Shown in pieces: positions 1 to 11,274 of a stretch of DNA of 35,561 nucleotides. A program made the position numbers and the translations under genes. Each line of letters begins with the position of its first letter. Position 1 is the first letter of the stretch. Origin of the DNA: Gammaproteobacteria bacterium (GTDB lineage Bacteria; Pseudomonadota; Gammaproteobacteria; GCA-001735895); NCBI GenBank assembly GCA_022340305.1, contig JAJDOF010000039.1, positions 1 to 35,561 on the forward strand, read 5' to 3'. The notes below the pieces were generated by a model, which saw nothing but the letters and a program-made list of their open reading frames with translations, was not told where the DNA came from and did no database searches.

Positions 1-1625
1 ACATAACCCGGTGGAGCACCGATCAGCCTTGAAACGGTGTGGCGTTCCATGTACTCGGACATGTCGAAACGGATCAATTCGATGCCCATGATCTTGGCGA
101 TCTGGCGACATACCTCGGTCTTGCCCACCCCGGTCGGGCCAGAGAACAGGAAGGATCCCACCGGCTTGGTTTCACGGCCAAGCCCGGAACGCGACATCTT
201 GATGGCGGCATCGAGTGCCTTGATGGCCTCGTCCTGGCCGAATACCACGCGTGACAGGTTCTTGCCGAGGTTCTTGAGCATGTCGAGATCATTGGTGCTG
301 ACCGTATTCGACGGAATGCGCGCGATCTTGGCAACGATGTTTTCGATATCGTGAATGCCGATGGTCTTCTTGCGTTGACGTGCCGGTTGCAGGCGACGTT
401 GCGCGCCCGCCTCGTCGATCACGTCGATGGCCTTGTCCGGCAGATGCCGGTCGTTGATGTAGCGCGAAGCAAGTTCGGTTGCCTTGCGCAATGCCTGCAA
501 CGTGTACTTGACATTATGATGCTCTTCGAACCGTGACTTGAGGCCTTTCAATATCTGGTAGGTTTCCTCGGTGCTCGGCTCGGGCACGTCGATTTTCTGG
601 AAACGTCGTGCCAGTGCACGGTCTTTTTCAAAAATACCACGGAACTCGGTGTAAGTAGTTGAACCGATACACTTGATGTCACCGTTGGCTAGCACCGGCT
701 TGATCAGGTTGGAGGCATCCATAACGCCGCCCGAGGCCGAACCGGCGCCGATGATGGTGTGTATTTCGTCGATGAACAGGATCGACCCCGGCTCATTGAT
801 GAGCTGGTTGATGACGGCCTTGAGGCGTTTTTCGAAATCACCGCGATACTTGGTGCCGGCTACCAGTGCGCCGAGGTCGAGCGAATACACGGTACTGTCC
901 AGCAGGATGTCCGGTACCTCTTCTTCGACAATTTTGCGCGCCAGGCCCTCGGCGATAGCGGTCTTGCCGACCCCGGCTTCGCCCACCAGCAAGGGATTAT
1001 TCTTGCGACGGCGACACAGGGTCTGGATGATGCGTTCGATTTCGTTATCGCGGCCGATCAACGGATCGATTTTTCCGGAAATAGCAAGTTCGTTCAGGTT
1101 GGTGGCGAACTTTTCCAGTGGATTATTGGCTTCCTGATCGCTGGGCAAAGGTTCTGCTTCGTGGGTAAATGTTTCGTCATCCGTCTCTTCGTTGATGCGG
1201 GTAATGCCGTGCGAGAGGTAATTGGTGATATCGAGGCGCTCGATATTGTGCTTGTTGAGCAGGTAGACCGCGTGCGAGTCCTGCTCTGAGAAGATAGCGA
1301 CCAGTACATTGGCGCCGGACACTTCGCCGTTGCCGGAAGATTGTACGTGGAACAAGGCGCGTTGCAATACCCGTTGGAAACCCAGCGTGGGCTGGGTGTC
1401 GCGATCCTCGTCAGACATCAGCAGGGGTGTGTTCTGGTCGACGAATATTTCGAGTTCGGTGCGCAGTAACTGCACATTGCCACCACAGGCTTCGATCACC
1501 GCGGTGGCGGCGTCGTTCTCGGTTAGCATCAGCAGCAGGTGTTCCACCGTGATAAATTCATGACGCTTTTCATTGGCGTCATGAAATGCCTTGTTGAGTG
1601 ATTGTTCCAGTTCTTTGTTTAACAT
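1..1625 (-). CDS. clpA: ATP-dependent Clp protease ATP-binding subunit ClpA (partial, C-terminus beyond window)
   Basis: ClpA is the AAA+ unfoldase that feeds substrates to the ClpP peptidase in the cytoplasm. About 541 N-terminal residues are present; the gene runs off the left edge. The start [10 protein letters not shown] opens a Clp N-domain (two repeats, roughly residues 1-140), followed by the first AAA+ module with Walker A GEAGVGKT and Walker [10 protein letters not shown]. The second module begins with [11 protein letters not shown] before the edge. The N-domain sequence and the acidic linker after it match ClpA rather than ClpB, which has a long coiled-coil middle domain that is absent here. 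clpS lies 109 bp upstream on the same strand, the usual clpS-clpA pairing. The ATG at 1623-1625 has a weak GGA-type ribosome site. Confidence 0.97.
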   Translation of the reverse strand, partial: MLNKELEQSLNKAFHDANEKRHEFITVEHLLLMLTENDAATAVIEACGGNVQLLRTELEIFVDQNTPLLMSDEDRDTQPTLGFQRVLQRALFHVQSSGNGEVSGANVLVAIFSEQDSHAVYLLNKHNIERLDITNYLSHGITRINEETDDETFTHEAEPLPSDQEANNPLEKFATNLNELAISGKIDPLIGRDNEIERIIQTLCRRRKNNPLLVGEAGVGKTAIAEGLARKIVEEEVPDILLDSTVYSLDLGALVAGTKYRGDFEKRLKAVINQLINEPGSILFIDEIHTIIGAGSASGGVMDASNLIKPVLANGDIKCIGSTTYTEFRGIFEKDRALARRFQKIDVPEPSTEETYQILKGLKSRFEEHHNVKYTLQALRKATELASRYINDRHLPDKAIDVIDEAGAQRRLQPARQRKKTIGIHDIENIVAKIARIPSNTVSTNDLDMLKNLGKNLSRVVFGQDEAIKALDAAIKMSRSGLGRETKPVGSFLFSGPTGVGKTEVCRQIAKIMGIELIRFDMSEYMERHTVSRLIGAPPGY

Positions 1626-1734
1626 GATTCCGGCTTTTCGATGGCTGCCAATAGATCTTAATATAGACGATTTGACCTTTAATGTACGCTAAATGTTCAA
1701 TCGTCCAGCGAGTGTATTTTAAACTTGCTTGCGC

Positions 1735-2058
1735 TCAACTCTCTTCCAGATCGCACAACAGTGGATGCTTGTTCTCACGGGCGTAACTGTTGACCGCGGT
1801 CACCTTGGTCTCGGCGATGTCACGGGTGTAAATACCACAGACACCCTTCCCGGTCTTGTGCACGTTGAGCATGATACGCGTGGCGTTCTCACGATTATGA
1901 CCGAAGATCGCTTCCAGGACATGAACCACGAATTCCATCGGCGTGTAGTCGTCATTCAGCAAAACCACCTTGAACAACGGCGGCTTCTTCAGCTTGGGGC
2001 GCGTGCGCTCGAGTAGCGTGGTGTCGTCGTCGTCGTTGCCTGGCTGCTGATCGGACAT
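1735..2058 (-). CDS. clpS: ATP-dependent Clp protease adaptor ClpS
   Basis: ClpS binds N-degron substrates and hands them to the ClpA N-domain. The 107-residue product has the family core [20 protein letters not shown], a later [20 protein letters not shown] block and the C-terminal [12 protein letters not shown], closely matching the 106-residue E. coli protein. The acidic, disordered N-terminus (DDDD run) is typical. I chose the ATG at 2056-2058 (MSDQQPG) because it gives the family length. A GTG seven codons upstream at 2077-2079 is also open, and neither has a strong Shine-Dalgarno. It is transcribed toward clpA. Confidence 0.96.
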   Translation of the reverse strand: MSDQQPGNDDDDTTLLERTRPKLKKPPLFKVVLLNDDYTPMEFVVHVLEAIFGHNRENATRIMLNVHKTGKGVCGIYTRDIAETKVTAVNSYARENKHPLLCDLEES

Positions 2059-2401
2059 GTTGCTGCAATATCGCTTCACGGAAAGTTATAAAGTAATGTC
2101 AGGCCTGAAATATTTCAAGGTTTGGGCGCTAAAATAATTTGTCTCAACAAGCGCAAAATGTGGCGGAAACTAAGGGTAAATATAGCCAGCAGAACGCCTC
2201 GGTGTACCATTTTTAGCAGCGAACAGCACAATACGGATACTGCGATTGACACTGACGGATTCACTGCAATTCGCAATCCACAGTCGCGTGGCGCCAGGAT
2301 TGCCGCCCGGCACGGTTGTCACTGCGCTTGCGCGCCTATGCTCGCGCGTTTTCTGATGTATAATTCGCCCTCTCAAAAAAACACGCGCTGCAGAGGATAC
2401 G
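2059..2401. other. clpS-icd divergent intergenic region
   Basis: About 340 bp between divergent clpS and icd. It holds the icd -10 element near its right end. In Pseudomonas a cold-shock gene (cspD) sits here, but no csp-like frame is visible. The short open frames in the region have no ribosome site and no recognisable product. Base composition is more AT-rich on the clpS side (2080-2160), consistent with a clpS promoter whose boxes I cannot fix. Confidence 0.5.
2359..2364 (+). promoter_or_regulatory. icd promoter -10 element
   Basis: A perfect TATAAT lies 38 bases before the icd start codon. No good -35 hexamer sits 16-18 bp upstream, so activation by a factor or an alternative upstream element is possible. 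A ribosome site (AGAGGA, about 2390-2395) follows. Confidence 0.55.
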
Positions 2402-3661
<1,260 letters not shown>

Positions 3662-3682
3662 CTATCCGCCGGCTAACACCGG

Positions 3683-4510
3683 CTAAATCAAATCCACTCG
3701 ATGCAGCCCGTTATCGCGGATGATACGGGCTGAAATCTCTTCGACCGACATTTTAGACGTGTTGATGTACGGAATATTGTGGCGCAAGTACATTTCCTCG
3801 ACCGCGCGCAGTTCGAAGCGACACTGATTCGTCGACGCGTAGCGGCTGTTGGGGCGTCGTTCCTCACGGATGTTGACCAACCTTTGCAGATCTGTGGTCA
3901 AGCCGAAAAGCTGCTTTTTGAAAGGGGCTATCGGTTGCGGTAGACGATCGCTATCCATGTCTTCTTCGGTAATCGGGTAGTTCGCCGCCTTGATGCCAAA
4001 CTGCAATGCCAGATACAGGCAGCTCGGCGTCTTGCCGGAGCGCGAGACCCCGACCAGGATGATATCGGCTTCATCGTAATTCTGCGTTTTACCGCCATCG
4101 TCGTGCTGCATCGCGTAGTCGATGGCATCGATGCGCGATTCATAAAGCGATGGATTCACCGTGCGGTGCGATTCGCCGGGCTGGTGATGCTGTGTGGCGA
4201 GCACCTTTTCCAGGCGTGGCAATATATCCCCAAACGGATCGATAACCAGGGCCTTGCAATGCTCGATTACCTTGATCAGGTCGTCGTCGCCCATGGTACA
4301 GATGACGATGGGCAGATGGCCGCTGGCATCTCTGCAGCGATTTATTTCGTCGGCGAAGGCATGCGCTTTTTCGAGCGTGTCGACAAAAGGTACGGTGTGG
4401 GTCTGGAAGGCGTGATCGGGGAACTGCGCAAGCAAGCTCATGCCGAGGGTCTCAGCGGTGATCGCCGTGCCGTTTGAAAGAAAATACACATGGCGTGAAT
4501 TGGGTTGCAT
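3683..4510 (-). CDS. ppsR: PEP synthetase regulatory protein PpsR (bifunctional kinase / Pi-dependent phosphorylase, DUF299)
   Basis: PpsR reversibly inactivates phosphoenolpyruvate synthase by ADP-dependent phosphorylation of a threonine next to the catalytic histidine. It reactivates the enzyme by phosphate-dependent removal. The 275-residue product (E. coli 277) has the DUF299 start RHVYFLSNGTAITAE, the P-loop GVSRSGKTPSC (about 154-164) and the C-terminal SRYAS and NTSKMSVEEIS motifs. The frame is open 21 codons further upstream, but the ATG at 4508-4510 gives the family N-terminus. It is divergent from its target ppsA across 86 bp. Confidence 0.95.
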   Translation of the reverse strand: MQPNSRHVYFLSNGTAITAETLGMSLLAQFPDHAFQTHTVPFVDTLEKAHAFADEINRCRDASGHLPIVICTMGDDDLIKVIEHCKALVIDPFGDILPRLEKVLATQHHQPGESHRTVNPSLYESRIDAIDYAMQHDDGGKTQNYDEADIILVGVSRSGKTPSCLYLALQFGIKAANYPITEEDMDSDRLPQPIAPFKKQLFGLTTDLQRLVNIREERRPNSRYASTNQCRFELRAVEEMYLRHNIPYINTSKMSVEEISARIIRDNGLHRVDLI

Positions 4511-4541
4511 GGTTCGCTTAATGGTCTCGGTTTCGAGTAGA

Positions 4542-4555
4542 TATACTAGTATAAT
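4542..4555. promoter_or_regulatory. Overlapping divergent ppsR/ppsA promoter core
   Basis: TATACTAGTATA (4542-4553) is a perfect 12-bp palindrome, so a TATACT -10-like box reads on both strands. A plus-strand TATAAT (4550-4555) overlaps its right end. The -35 boxes are weak. It sits in the 86 bp between ppsR and ppsA, so the two genes probably compete for or share polymerase. Confidence 0.5.
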
Positions 4556-4596
4556 CCCGATCCATACATACACACAGAGTTACAGAGATAAACCCT

Positions 4597-6969
4597 ATGT
4601 CAGAAAATATTGTGCCCCTGGATCAACTTGGTATGAACGATGTTGCAAGGGTTGGTGGCAAAAACGCCTCGCTCGGGGAAATGATCAAGAACCTGGCGAG
4701 CCTGGGCGTCGAGGTTCCGGGTGGCTTCGCCACCACAGCGAGCGCCTTCGACCGCTTCCTCGATGAAGCGGGCATAGGTGAGCGTATTCAGGCTCGACTC
4801 GATCAGCTCGATGCCGACGATACCAGGCAACTGGCGACTGTGGGCCAGGAAATACGGGGCTGGATCAACGCAGCTGCCCTGCCCGCCGACCTGCAAAGTG
4901 AAATTGCCGATGCCTACCAGGCCATGGGCGTCGACGGCAAGGATGCGACGGTCGCGGTACGTTCTTCGGCCACGGCGGAAGACCTGCCCGATGCGTCGTT
5001 CGCCGGACAGCAGGAAACCTATCTCAACATCAAAGGCATCGACCAGGTGTTGCACGCGATCAAGCTGGTATTTGCCTCGCTGTTCAACGATCGCGCCATC
5101 TCATACCGGGTGCACCAGGGATTCGCGCATGCCGACGTGTCGTTATCGGCCGGTATCCAGCGCATGGTGCGCAGCGACCTCGCCGCCAGTGGTGTCATGT
5201 TCAGCATCGATACCGAGTCGGGCTTCGAGGACGTGGTGTTTATCACCAGTAGCTATGGCCTCGGTGAAACCGTGGTACAGGGAGCGGTCAATCCGGATGA
5301 ATTCTATGTGTATAAAAAAACTCTCGGTGTAGCCGATCACAGCATCCTGATGAAGAACCGTGGCAGCAAGCGCATCAAGATGATCTACGCCGAAGATGAA
5401 GCACCCGCGAAAGCAATCTGCACGGTCGACGTTGACGAGGCTGATCGCAACGTCTTTTCCATCGATGACGCCGACCTCACAGCGCTGGCGAAAATGGCGG
5501 TTACCATCGAGCAGCATTACGGTCGTCCGATGGATATTGAATGGGCCAAGGATGGTGAAAATGGTCGTCTCTATATTGTCCAGGCACGTCCGGAAACCGT
5601 GCAATCGCGCGTAGGACGGGTCATCGAACGCTATCAGCTGAAGCAGAAATCGGCGGTGCTGGTGAGTGGTCGTGCGGTCGGCAACCGTATCGGCCAGGGT
5701 CAGGCCAAGGTGATTAGCGACCTGTCGCAGATGGATCAGATTACCGCGGGTGACGTGCTGGTTACCGATATGACCGATCCCGACTGGGAACCGATCATGA
5801 AGCGCGCTTCCGCGATTGTCACCAACCGTGGTGGGCGCACCTGTCACGCCGCCATCATCGCGCGTGAACTCGGTATCCCGGCGCTGGTCGGCACCGGTGA
5901 CGGCACCGCAACGATCAAGCATCTAAGCGAGGTAACCGTGTCCTGTGCAGAGGGCGATACCGGTTACGTCTACGATGGCTTACTCGAATTCGACTATCAG
6001 CAGCATGAATTGACCAGGATGCCCGAAATCCCGGTCAAGGTATCGATGAATGTCGGAAATCCCGAGCGCGCCTTTACTTTTTCACGGTTACCACACGCCG
6101 GCATCGGCCTCGCACGCCTCGAGTTCATCATCAGCAACATGATTGGCATCCATCCGCGCGCGCTGCTCGATTTCGACAATATGAAGCCCGAGTTACAGCA
6201 GGCTATCAACGCACGCATCGGTGGCTATGCCGGTCCGGTCGAGTACTATGTCGACAAGATGAGCGAGGGTATTGCAACGCTCGCCGCTGCCTTTGCGCCC
6301 GAACGCGTTATCGTGCGCATGTCTGATTTCAAATCGAATGAATACGCCCATTTGCTCGGCGGTGATATTTTCGAGCCGCATGAAGAAAATCCGATGCTCG
6401 GCTATCGCGGCGCGTCGCGTTACATCAGCGAGGATTTCAGGCCCAGCTTCGCTCTCGAGTGCGAAGCCATCAAGCGCGTGCGCAATGACATGCAGTTGCG
6501 CAACCTGGAAATCATGATCCCATTCGTGCGCACCCTTGGCGAAGCCGCGGCGGTACATGAATTACTGCGTGAAAACGGGCTGGTGCGCGGCGTTGACGGC
6601 CTGCGAGTCATCATGATGTGTGAAATCCCGTCCAACGTCATCCTGGCCGAGCAATTTCTCGAATATTTCGACGGCTTTTCCATCGGTTCCAATGACCTCA
6701 CGCAATTGACCCTTGGGCTGGATCGGGATTCCGGCCTGGTTGCAGCGGGATTCGATGAACGCGATCCCGCGGTGATGAAATTACTGGCGCAGGCGATCGC
6801 GGCCTGCAAAGCGGCTGACAAATACGTCGGTATCTGCGGCCAGGGGCCATCCGATCATCCCGACCTTGCTGAATGGTTGCTGGAACAAGGCATCAGCAGC
6901 ATCTCGCTGAACCCCGACTCGGTAATCGAGACCTGGTTGTTTATGGCCGAGCACTGCAAGTCAAAATAA
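4597..6969 (+). CDS. ppsA: Phosphoenolpyruvate synthase
   Basis: This enzyme makes PEP from pyruvate, ATP and water, the first step of gluconeogenesis from three-carbon substrates. The 790-residue protein has the N-terminal ATP-grasp/PPDK domain ([10 protein letters not shown] at 20-29, [21 protein letters not shown] at 121-141). Next is the phosphohistidine swivel domain [15 protein letters not shown], with catalytic His417 and Thr415, the residue PpsR modifies. The C-terminal PEP-binding barrel ends in [11 protein letters not shown]. The stop is 2 bp before the next start, so it heads a tight operon. Its control by adjacent ppsR is expected from the family. Confidence 0.97.
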   Translation: MSENIVPLDQLGMNDVARVGGKNASLGEMIKNLASLGVEVPGGFATTASAFDRFLDEAGIGERIQARLDQLDADDTRQLATVGQEIRGWINAAALPADLQSEIADAYQAMGVDGKDATVAVRSSATAEDLPDASFAGQQETYLNIKGIDQVLHAIKLVFASLFNDRAISYRVHQGFAHADVSLSAGIQRMVRSDLAASGVMFSIDTESGFEDVVFITSSYGLGETVVQGAVNPDEFYVYKKTLGVADHSILMKNRGSKRIKMIYAEDEAPAKAICTVDVDEADRNVFSIDDADLTALAKMAVTIEQHYGRPMDIEWAKDGENGRLYIVQARPETVQSRVGRVIERYQLKQKSAVLVSGRAVGNRIGQGQAKVISDLSQMDQITAGDVLVTDMTDPDWEPIMKRASAIVTNRGGRTCHAAIIARELGIPALVGTGDGTATIKHLSEVTVSCAEGDTGYVYDGLLEFDYQQHELTRMPEIPVKVSMNVGNPERAFTFSRLPHAGIGLARLEFIISNMIGIHPRALLDFDNMKPELQQAINARIGGYAGPVEYYVDKMSEGIATLAAAFAPERVIVRMSDFKSNEYAHLLGGDIFEPHEENPMLGYRGASRYISEDFRPSFALECEAIKRVRNDMQLRNLEIMIPFVRTLGEAAAVHELLRENGLVRGVDGLRVIMMCEIPSNVILAEQFLEYFDGFSIGSNDLTQLTLGLDRDSGLVAAGFDERDPAVMKLLAQAIAACKAADKYVGICGQGPSDHPDLAEWLLEQGISSISLNPDSVIETWLFMAEHCKSK

Positions 6970-6971
6970 TC

Positions 6972-7907
6972 ATGGCCGAGTTTTCGTCGCTGGCGCAGGA
7001 TGTTTATTGTATCGATGCGCTTTACATCCAGCCGCGAGTCGCATCGATATATCTGCTGCGCGCGGGTGACGAGGTCGCGATCATCGAGACCGGCACTTTT
7101 CATTCGCTGCCCAACGTACTGGCGACACTGCAGCAACTGGGTATCGACCGCTCACAGGTCAAGTATGTTATTCCCACCCACGTGCACCTCGATCACGCTG
7201 GTGGGGCCGGCGAAATGATGCGCCAGTTCGAACAAGCCAGCCTGATTGTCCACCCACGTGGTGCTCGTCATATGATCGACCCCTCGAAACTGGTGGCGGG
7301 TACCATCGGCGTCTACGGCCGGCAACGCTTCGAGCGCCTGTATGGCAGCATCGAGCCGATACCCGAAGACCGGATCATCATTGCCGAAGACCTTGCCTGT
7401 TATCGTTTGCAGCAGCGCGAGCTGGTTTTTATCGACACGCCGGGGCATGCTCGGCATCACTTTTGCATCTACGACCAGCAAAGCAACGGTATGTTTACCG
7501 GGGATACCTTTGGCATCAGTTACGACGCGATGAAGGTCCTGCCGCGCGGCCTGCTGCCCACTACCCCGCCGTCCCAGTTTGATCCCTCGGCGCTAAAAGA
7601 ATCGGTGGCTCGTATTATGAATTTTGCGCCCGAGCGACTTTATCTGACCCACTATGGCGAATTCAGCGATCCTGCCGCGCAGCTTGCCAGTTTCAACCAG
7701 TGGATAGACCAGTATGTGGCCGTTTGCGAGAGTTGCTCTGGTACTGGGGACGATTACGCAGCAGTGCTAGAACAAGCCTTGCTGCAACAGGTCATGAAGG
7801 GCCTGGGTAATGGCACCGATGAAGCGCTGCAACGACTTTTGAGCCACGATATAAAGCTCAACGCACAGGGCCTGGCGCACTGGTGGGGTCTACGTCCTGA
7901 TGGGTGA
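6972..7907 (+). CDS. Metallo-beta-lactamase-fold hydrolase
   Basis: A 311-residue zinc hydrolase of unknown substrate. The MBL signature THVHLDHAGG (69-78) supplies His70, His72, Asp74 and His75. Further ligands come from DTPGHARHH, FTGDTFG and a late LTHYGEF. The C-terminal helical extension has no motif I can name. The ATG at 6972 lies 2 bp after ppsA, and the 3' end overlaps nudJ by 8 bp, so the gene is translationally coupled on both sides. The frame is also open upstream inside ppsA, but such a start would cost over 90 bp of overlap. It could be a glyoxalase II-like or lactonase-type enzyme; the sequence alone does not decide. Confidence 0.85.
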   Translation: MAEFSSLAQDVYCIDALYIQPRVASIYLLRAGDEVAIIETGTFHSLPNVLATLQQLGIDRSQVKYVIPTHVHLDHAGGAGEMMRQFEQASLIVHPRGARHMIDPSKLVAGTIGVYGRQRFERLYGSIEPIPEDRIIIAEDLACYRLQQRELVFIDTPGHARHHFCIYDQQSNGMFTGDTFGISYDAMKVLPRGLLPTTPPSQFDPSALKESVARIMNFAPERLYLTHYGEFSDPAAQLASFNQWIDQYVAVCESCSGTGDDYAAVLEQALLQQVMKGLGNGTDEALQRLLSHDIKLNAQGLAHWWGLRPDG

Positions 7908-8358
7908 ATCGCTGTGGAAGCCGCATACTACAGTCGCCTCGATCTGTGAGCTCGATGGGCGCTTTCTGCTGGTGCGCGAAGTCGTTGACGGCTGTACCGT
8001 TTACAATCAACCTGCCGGCCATCTGGAACCCGGTGAAACACTGTTGGAGGCGGTGGTTCGCGAAACACTGGAAGAAACCCGCTATCGTTTCCGGCCGCTC
8101 GCACTGCAGGGTATATACCGCTACCGACCATCGCGCGAATCGGCAAAGACCTACCTGCGCTACCTGTTTCGTGGTGAAGTCGGGGAGCGGCTCGAGGGCG
8201 ACCTGGATCGGGGGATCATTGCCGCGGAGTGGTTGAGTTACGATGAGGTGGTTGCCTGCCGTGATCAGCATCGCAGCCCGATGGTACTGCAATGCATCGA
8301 CGATTATCGCAGGATTCCCGGATTTTCACTGGATGTTCTCAGCCGGGAATTTGCATGA
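7900..8358 (+). CDS. nudJ: NUDIX hydrolase, NudJ-like phosphatase
   Basis: A 152-residue NUDIX protein matching E. coli NudJ (YmfB, 153 aa) in length, in the start WKPHTTVASICE, in the NQPAGHLEPGETLLEA segment and in the late HRSPMV segment. NudJ acts on nucleoside tri- and diphosphates and on HMP-pyrophosphate. The Nudix box G-x5-E-x7-RETLEET spans about 40-62, but the usual glycine after EE-x is arginine (EETRY). In E. coli the gene also lies next to mnmA. Here it overlaps the upstream MBL gene by 8 bp, and its TGA overlaps the next ATG. Confidence 0.88.
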   Translation: MGESLWKPHTTVASICELDGRFLLVREVVDGCTVYNQPAGHLEPGETLLEAVVRETLEETRYRFRPLALQGIYRYRPSRESAKTYLRYLFRGEVGERLEGDLDRGIIAAEWLSYDEVVACRDQHRSPMVLQCIDDYRRIPGFSLDVLSREFA

Positions 8359-8951
8359 GACTGTTTGTTCTGCGCATTGCCCTGTTACTGTCAGGCAGTT
8401 CACTGTTATTGAGCATTTCAGTTCAGGCAGAGCCCTATTTCGTGCAGTGCTACGACTTTGGCTGCAAGACCACGCGCGAACTGCGATTCGAACCGCGCCA
8501 GTGGGAGCAGATCCGCGCAATTTTCACAGATGCTATTGTTGATATCGACGCCGAAAAACAGGCGATTCGACGGGCGGTGGCAATGATGGAAGGTTTCAGC
8601 GGCGAGCTAACCGGCACCCACTACGACAAGGGCGGAAACTATCCCGGATCCGATATTCCCGGGCAAATGGATTGTATCGACGAATCGACCAATACCTATC
8701 AGTATCTTTCCGCGTTACAGGATCTCGATTTGCTGAAATGGCACCGCGTCAGCCTCAAACAACGGCGCATCGTGTGGTTTGTCACCCACTGGACCGCAAC
8801 TATCCGCGAAATCGAGAGTAACCAGCGCTTCGCGGTCGACTCCTGGTATCGTGACAATGGTGAATTGCCCTACATTCAACCCATCGACGATTGGCTCAGC
8901 AAGCGTGATTTTCCAGACGATTTCAATCCGGAGCTCGCCGCGAATAGATGA
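8355..8951 (+). CDS. Secreted protein of unknown function
   Basis: A 198-residue product with a clear signal peptide ([14 protein letters not shown]... cleaved after VQA, about residue 25). The mature protein starts [15 protein letters not shown], with Cys32 and Cys37 able to form a disulfide. It ends in a charged region rich in Trp, Arg and Asp ([19 protein letters not shown]). I recognise no family. It is joined to nudJ and mnmA by ATGA overlaps on both sides, so it is co-translated with tRNA-thiolation and nucleotide-housekeeping genes although its product is exported. The start at 8355 was chosen because it gives the signal peptide and the overlap. Confidence 0.8.
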   Translation: MRLFVLRIALLLSGSSLLLSISVQAEPYFVQCYDFGCKTTRELRFEPRQWEQIRAIFTDAIVDIDAEKQAIRRAVAMMEGFSGELTGTHYDKGGNYPGSDIPGQMDCIDESTNTYQYLSALQDLDLLKWHRVSLKQRRIVWFVTHWTATIREIESNQRFAVDSWYRDNGELPYIQPIDDWLSKRDFPDDFNPELAANR

Positions 8952-10048
8952 GCCAGTCCTCACCAGAAAAAATCATCGTCGGTATGTCCGGTGGCGTCGA
9001 CTCGTCGGTTGCGGCCTACCTGTTATTGGAACAGGGTTTCGAGGTCGAAGCGCTGTTCATGAAGAACTGGGAAGAAGACGATACCGCAGAATACTGTTCG
9101 GCCAGCGAAGACCTGGCAGATGCGCAGCTAGTCTGCGATGCGCTCGGAATCAAGTTACACACGGTCAATTTTTCCAGCGAGTACTGGGATAACGTGTTCG
9201 AGTATTTCCTGCACGAATACCGCATCGGCCGCACGCCGAATCCCGACATCATGTGTAATCGCGAAATCAAGTTCAAGGCTTTCCTCGATCACGCACAGCT
9301 GCTCGGTGCCGAACGCATTGCCACTGGCCACTACGTGCGTACGCGCCAGCTTAACGGCACGGTAGAATTATTGCGCGGCCTCGATAACAACAAGGACCAA
9401 TCCTATTTTCTGTACGCATTGAACCAGCACCAGCTCAAACACGCGTTGTTCCCGGTCGGTGCGCTGGACAAGTCCGAGGTTCGAGAAATCGCGCGGCGCG
9501 AAAACTTCGCGGTACATGCCAAGAAAGACAGCACCGGCATCTGCTTTATCGGTGAGCGCAAGTTCCGCGATTTTCTGCAGCGCTTTATTCCGGCACAGCC
9601 AGGCGATATCTATTCCGCCGCGGGCAAGCGCCTGGGCGAGCACAGTGGTTTGATGTATTACACCATCGGTCAGCGACAGGGCCTCGGCATCGGCGGCACC
9701 GAGCCCGGTAATGACGACCCCTGGTACGTGGTCGCCAAGGAGCTGCACAGCAATCGACTCATCGTAACCCAGGGCGTGGACAATTCACTTTTGTTTCATT
9801 CGCGTTGCCGCATTACAGACCTGCACTGGATTGGCGACCGGGTCGAGAACATTCCGTTTGCCTGTAGTGCTAAAGTTCGCTACCGCCAGCAGGACAGCCC
9901 TTGCAGATTGTTGTCAGTTGACGGTGGTGACGCCGAGATCGAATTTGCCGAACCGCAGCGGGCGATGACCCCGGGCCAGGCCCTGGTGCTGTACCAGGAC
10001 GAACAATGCCTGGGCGGCGGTACCATTGATATGGCTTCCAACCCCTGA
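8948..10048 (+). CDS. mnmA: tRNA-specific 2-thiouridylase MnmA
   Basis: MnmA thiolates U34 of tRNA-Lys, -Glu and -Gln, taking sulfur from the IscS/Tus relay and using ATP to adenylate the base. The 366-residue protein has the PP-loop GMSGGVDSS (about 12-20), the catalytic Cys103 in [12 protein letters not shown], the persulfide-accepting Cys199 in [12 protein letters not shown], and the DQSYFLY segment. All the required residues are present. The start overlaps the TGA of the secreted unknown (ATGA). hflD follows after 27 bp, the conserved gammaproteobacterial order. Confidence 0.97.
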   Translation: MSQSSPEKIIVGMSGGVDSSVAAYLLLEQGFEVEALFMKNWEEDDTAEYCSASEDLADAQLVCDALGIKLHTVNFSSEYWDNVFEYFLHEYRIGRTPNPDIMCNREIKFKAFLDHAQLLGAERIATGHYVRTRQLNGTVELLRGLDNNKDQSYFLYALNQHQLKHALFPVGALDKSEVREIARRENFAVHAKKDSTGICFIGERKFRDFLQRFIPAQPGDIYSAAGKRLGEHSGLMYYTIGQRQGLGIGGTEPGNDDPWYVVAKELHSNRLIVTQGVDNSLLFHSRCRITDLHWIGDRVENIPFACSAKVRYRQQDSPCRLLSVDGGDAEIEFAEPQRAMTPGQALVLYQDEQCLGGGTIDMASNP

Positions 10049-10075
10049 ATCGCCCCCGGCGAACTCGATGCGACA

Positions 10076-10696
10076 ATGAATAAATTAGAGAATCAAACCC
10101 TGGCGATGGCGGGAATGTTCCAGGCAGCGACCCTGGTGGACGAACTGGCATCGCACGGGATTTGCGATGCGACCGGGTTCGACTGCAGTTTCGATAGCCT
10201 GTTTACCATTGAAGCCGACAGTCCGCGAGAGGCGCTTGGCGACATTGCCTGCCTGGCGCGCGGTTTTACCGCGCTGGGCGATTATCTCGGCGGTGAAAAC
10301 CGCTCGCCGGGACGCAATATCGCCTATTACCTGCTCTCCATGCTGAAACTATCGAGCCAGATCTTGCGCGACGAAGAGCTGTCGGAGTCATTGTTAAAAG
10401 GCTTGCGCGGGATTCACTCCGATCGCGACAATTTCAATATGAGCCGTCACAGTGTGATCCACAAGATCGACGGACTGTATCAGGACTGCATCAGCGGCCT
10501 CAGGCCGCGCATCATCGTGCGTGGTGAACAGAGTTACCTGCGCAACGATGACAATGCCGCAAAGATCAGGGTGCTGTTACTTGCCGGAATTCGTGCCGCC
10601 GTGCTGTGGCAGCAACTGGGTGGGAATCGCTGGATCCTGTTCTGGTCACGCAAGAAATACGTGGCGACGGCGCGAAAGTTTTTGAGTTATACCTAA
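10076..10696 (+). CDS. hflD: High-frequency lysogenization protein HflD homolog
   Basis: A 206-residue helical protein with family features such as MAGMFQAATLVDELA near the start, RNIAYYLLSMLKL, and the C-terminal IRVLLLAGIRAAVLWQQLGGNRW. HflD is a peripheral inner-membrane protein that in E. coli binds lambda CII; its housekeeping role is poorly known. It is normally found between mnmA and purB. No purB follows here; the gene instead converges on the phosphatase gene, with the two stop codons overlapping by 4 bases. Confidence 0.92.
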   Translation: MNKLENQTLAMAGMFQAATLVDELASHGICDATGFDCSFDSLFTIEADSPREALGDIACLARGFTALGDYLGGENRSPGRNIAYYLLSMLKLSSQILRDEELSESLLKGLRGIHSDRDNFNMSRHSVIHKIDGLYQDCISGLRPRIIVRGEQSYLRNDDNAAKIRVLLLAGIRAAVLWQQLGGNRWILFWSRKKYVATARKFLSYT

Positions 10697-11181
10697 AAAC
10701 AATGGGCGTTGCGTATGTGCCGCAGTAATCCGCGTGCAGCATCGTCGATCATATCGAACACCAGTTCGAAGCCATCGTCACCGAAATACGGATCCGGCAC
10801 TTCCCGCTGCGAGAATTGTTGCGAATACTCGAGCATCAACTGCAGACGAGCACTCGCAGCTTCGGGCCTGATGGCACGCATGTCGGCGATATTCGCCTGA
10901 TCCATGCCGAGCAGATAGTCAAACCCGGTGAAATCGGCGGAGACAAAGCGACGCGCACGCAATGCCGACAAATCGATCCCGTGCTGGTTCGCGGTCGCCT
11001 GCGAACGTGGATCGGGCGGGCTACCGATGTGGTAGCTGTGCGTTCCGGCCGAGTCGACCTGTATCGCGGCACCGAGATCATGCTTGTCCACCAGCGCCTG
11101 GAAAACGCCGTGCGCCGTCGGCGATCGGCAGATATTACCCATGCACACGAACAGGACTTTTATGGGTTGTTGCGTCGGCAT
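10693..11181 (-). CDS. Low-molecular-weight protein-tyrosine phosphatase
   Basis: A 162-residue cytoplasmic phosphatase. The P-loop VCMGNICRSP gives nucleophile Cys13 and Arg19, and the general acid is Asp130 in DPYFG. The length and SAGTHSYHIG block match the LMW-PTP family. No tyrosine kinase or polysaccharide locus is nearby, so an exopolysaccharide role (Wzb-type) is not supported. The stop overlaps hflD's stop by 4 bases (convergent). The start lies 93 bp from the divergent HisA-NDT fusion gene. Confidence 0.93.
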   Translation of the reverse strand: MPTQQPIKVLFVCMGNICRSPTAHGVFQALVDKHDLGAAIQVDSAGTHSYHIGSPPDPRSQATANQHGIDLSALRARRFVSADFTGFDYLLGMDQANIADMRAIRPEAASARLQLMLEYSQQFSQREVPDPYFGDDGFELVFDMIDDAARGLLRHIRNAHCF

Positions 11182-11239
11182 CTATTTTCCCTGCAGGTTG
11201 TTTGTCACGAAATGTAATTCCTGCGATCTTACTATTTGA

Positions 11240-11245
11240 TATACT
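11240..11245 (+). promoter_or_regulatory. Possible -10 element for the HisA-NDT fusion gene
   Basis: TATACT lies 29 bp before the ATG at 11275, in the short divergent gap with the phosphatase gene. No convincing -35 box is visible. Confidence 0.3.
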
Positions 11246-11274
11246 TGGATGCATTCTAAACGGGGTGTAGATCG

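Noticed and set aside
759..1289. 176-codon plus-strand ORF opposite clpA
   Set aside because: It mirrors clpA coding sequence and has no independent evidence.
3668..3683. Intrinsic terminator between icd and ppsR
   Set aside because: Only a 5-bp GCCGG/CCGGC stem with no T-run is present; too weak to call.
5143..5922. 259-codon minus-strand ORF opposite ppsA
   Set aside because: ppsA is intact and conserved on the other strand; this frame has no ribosome site.
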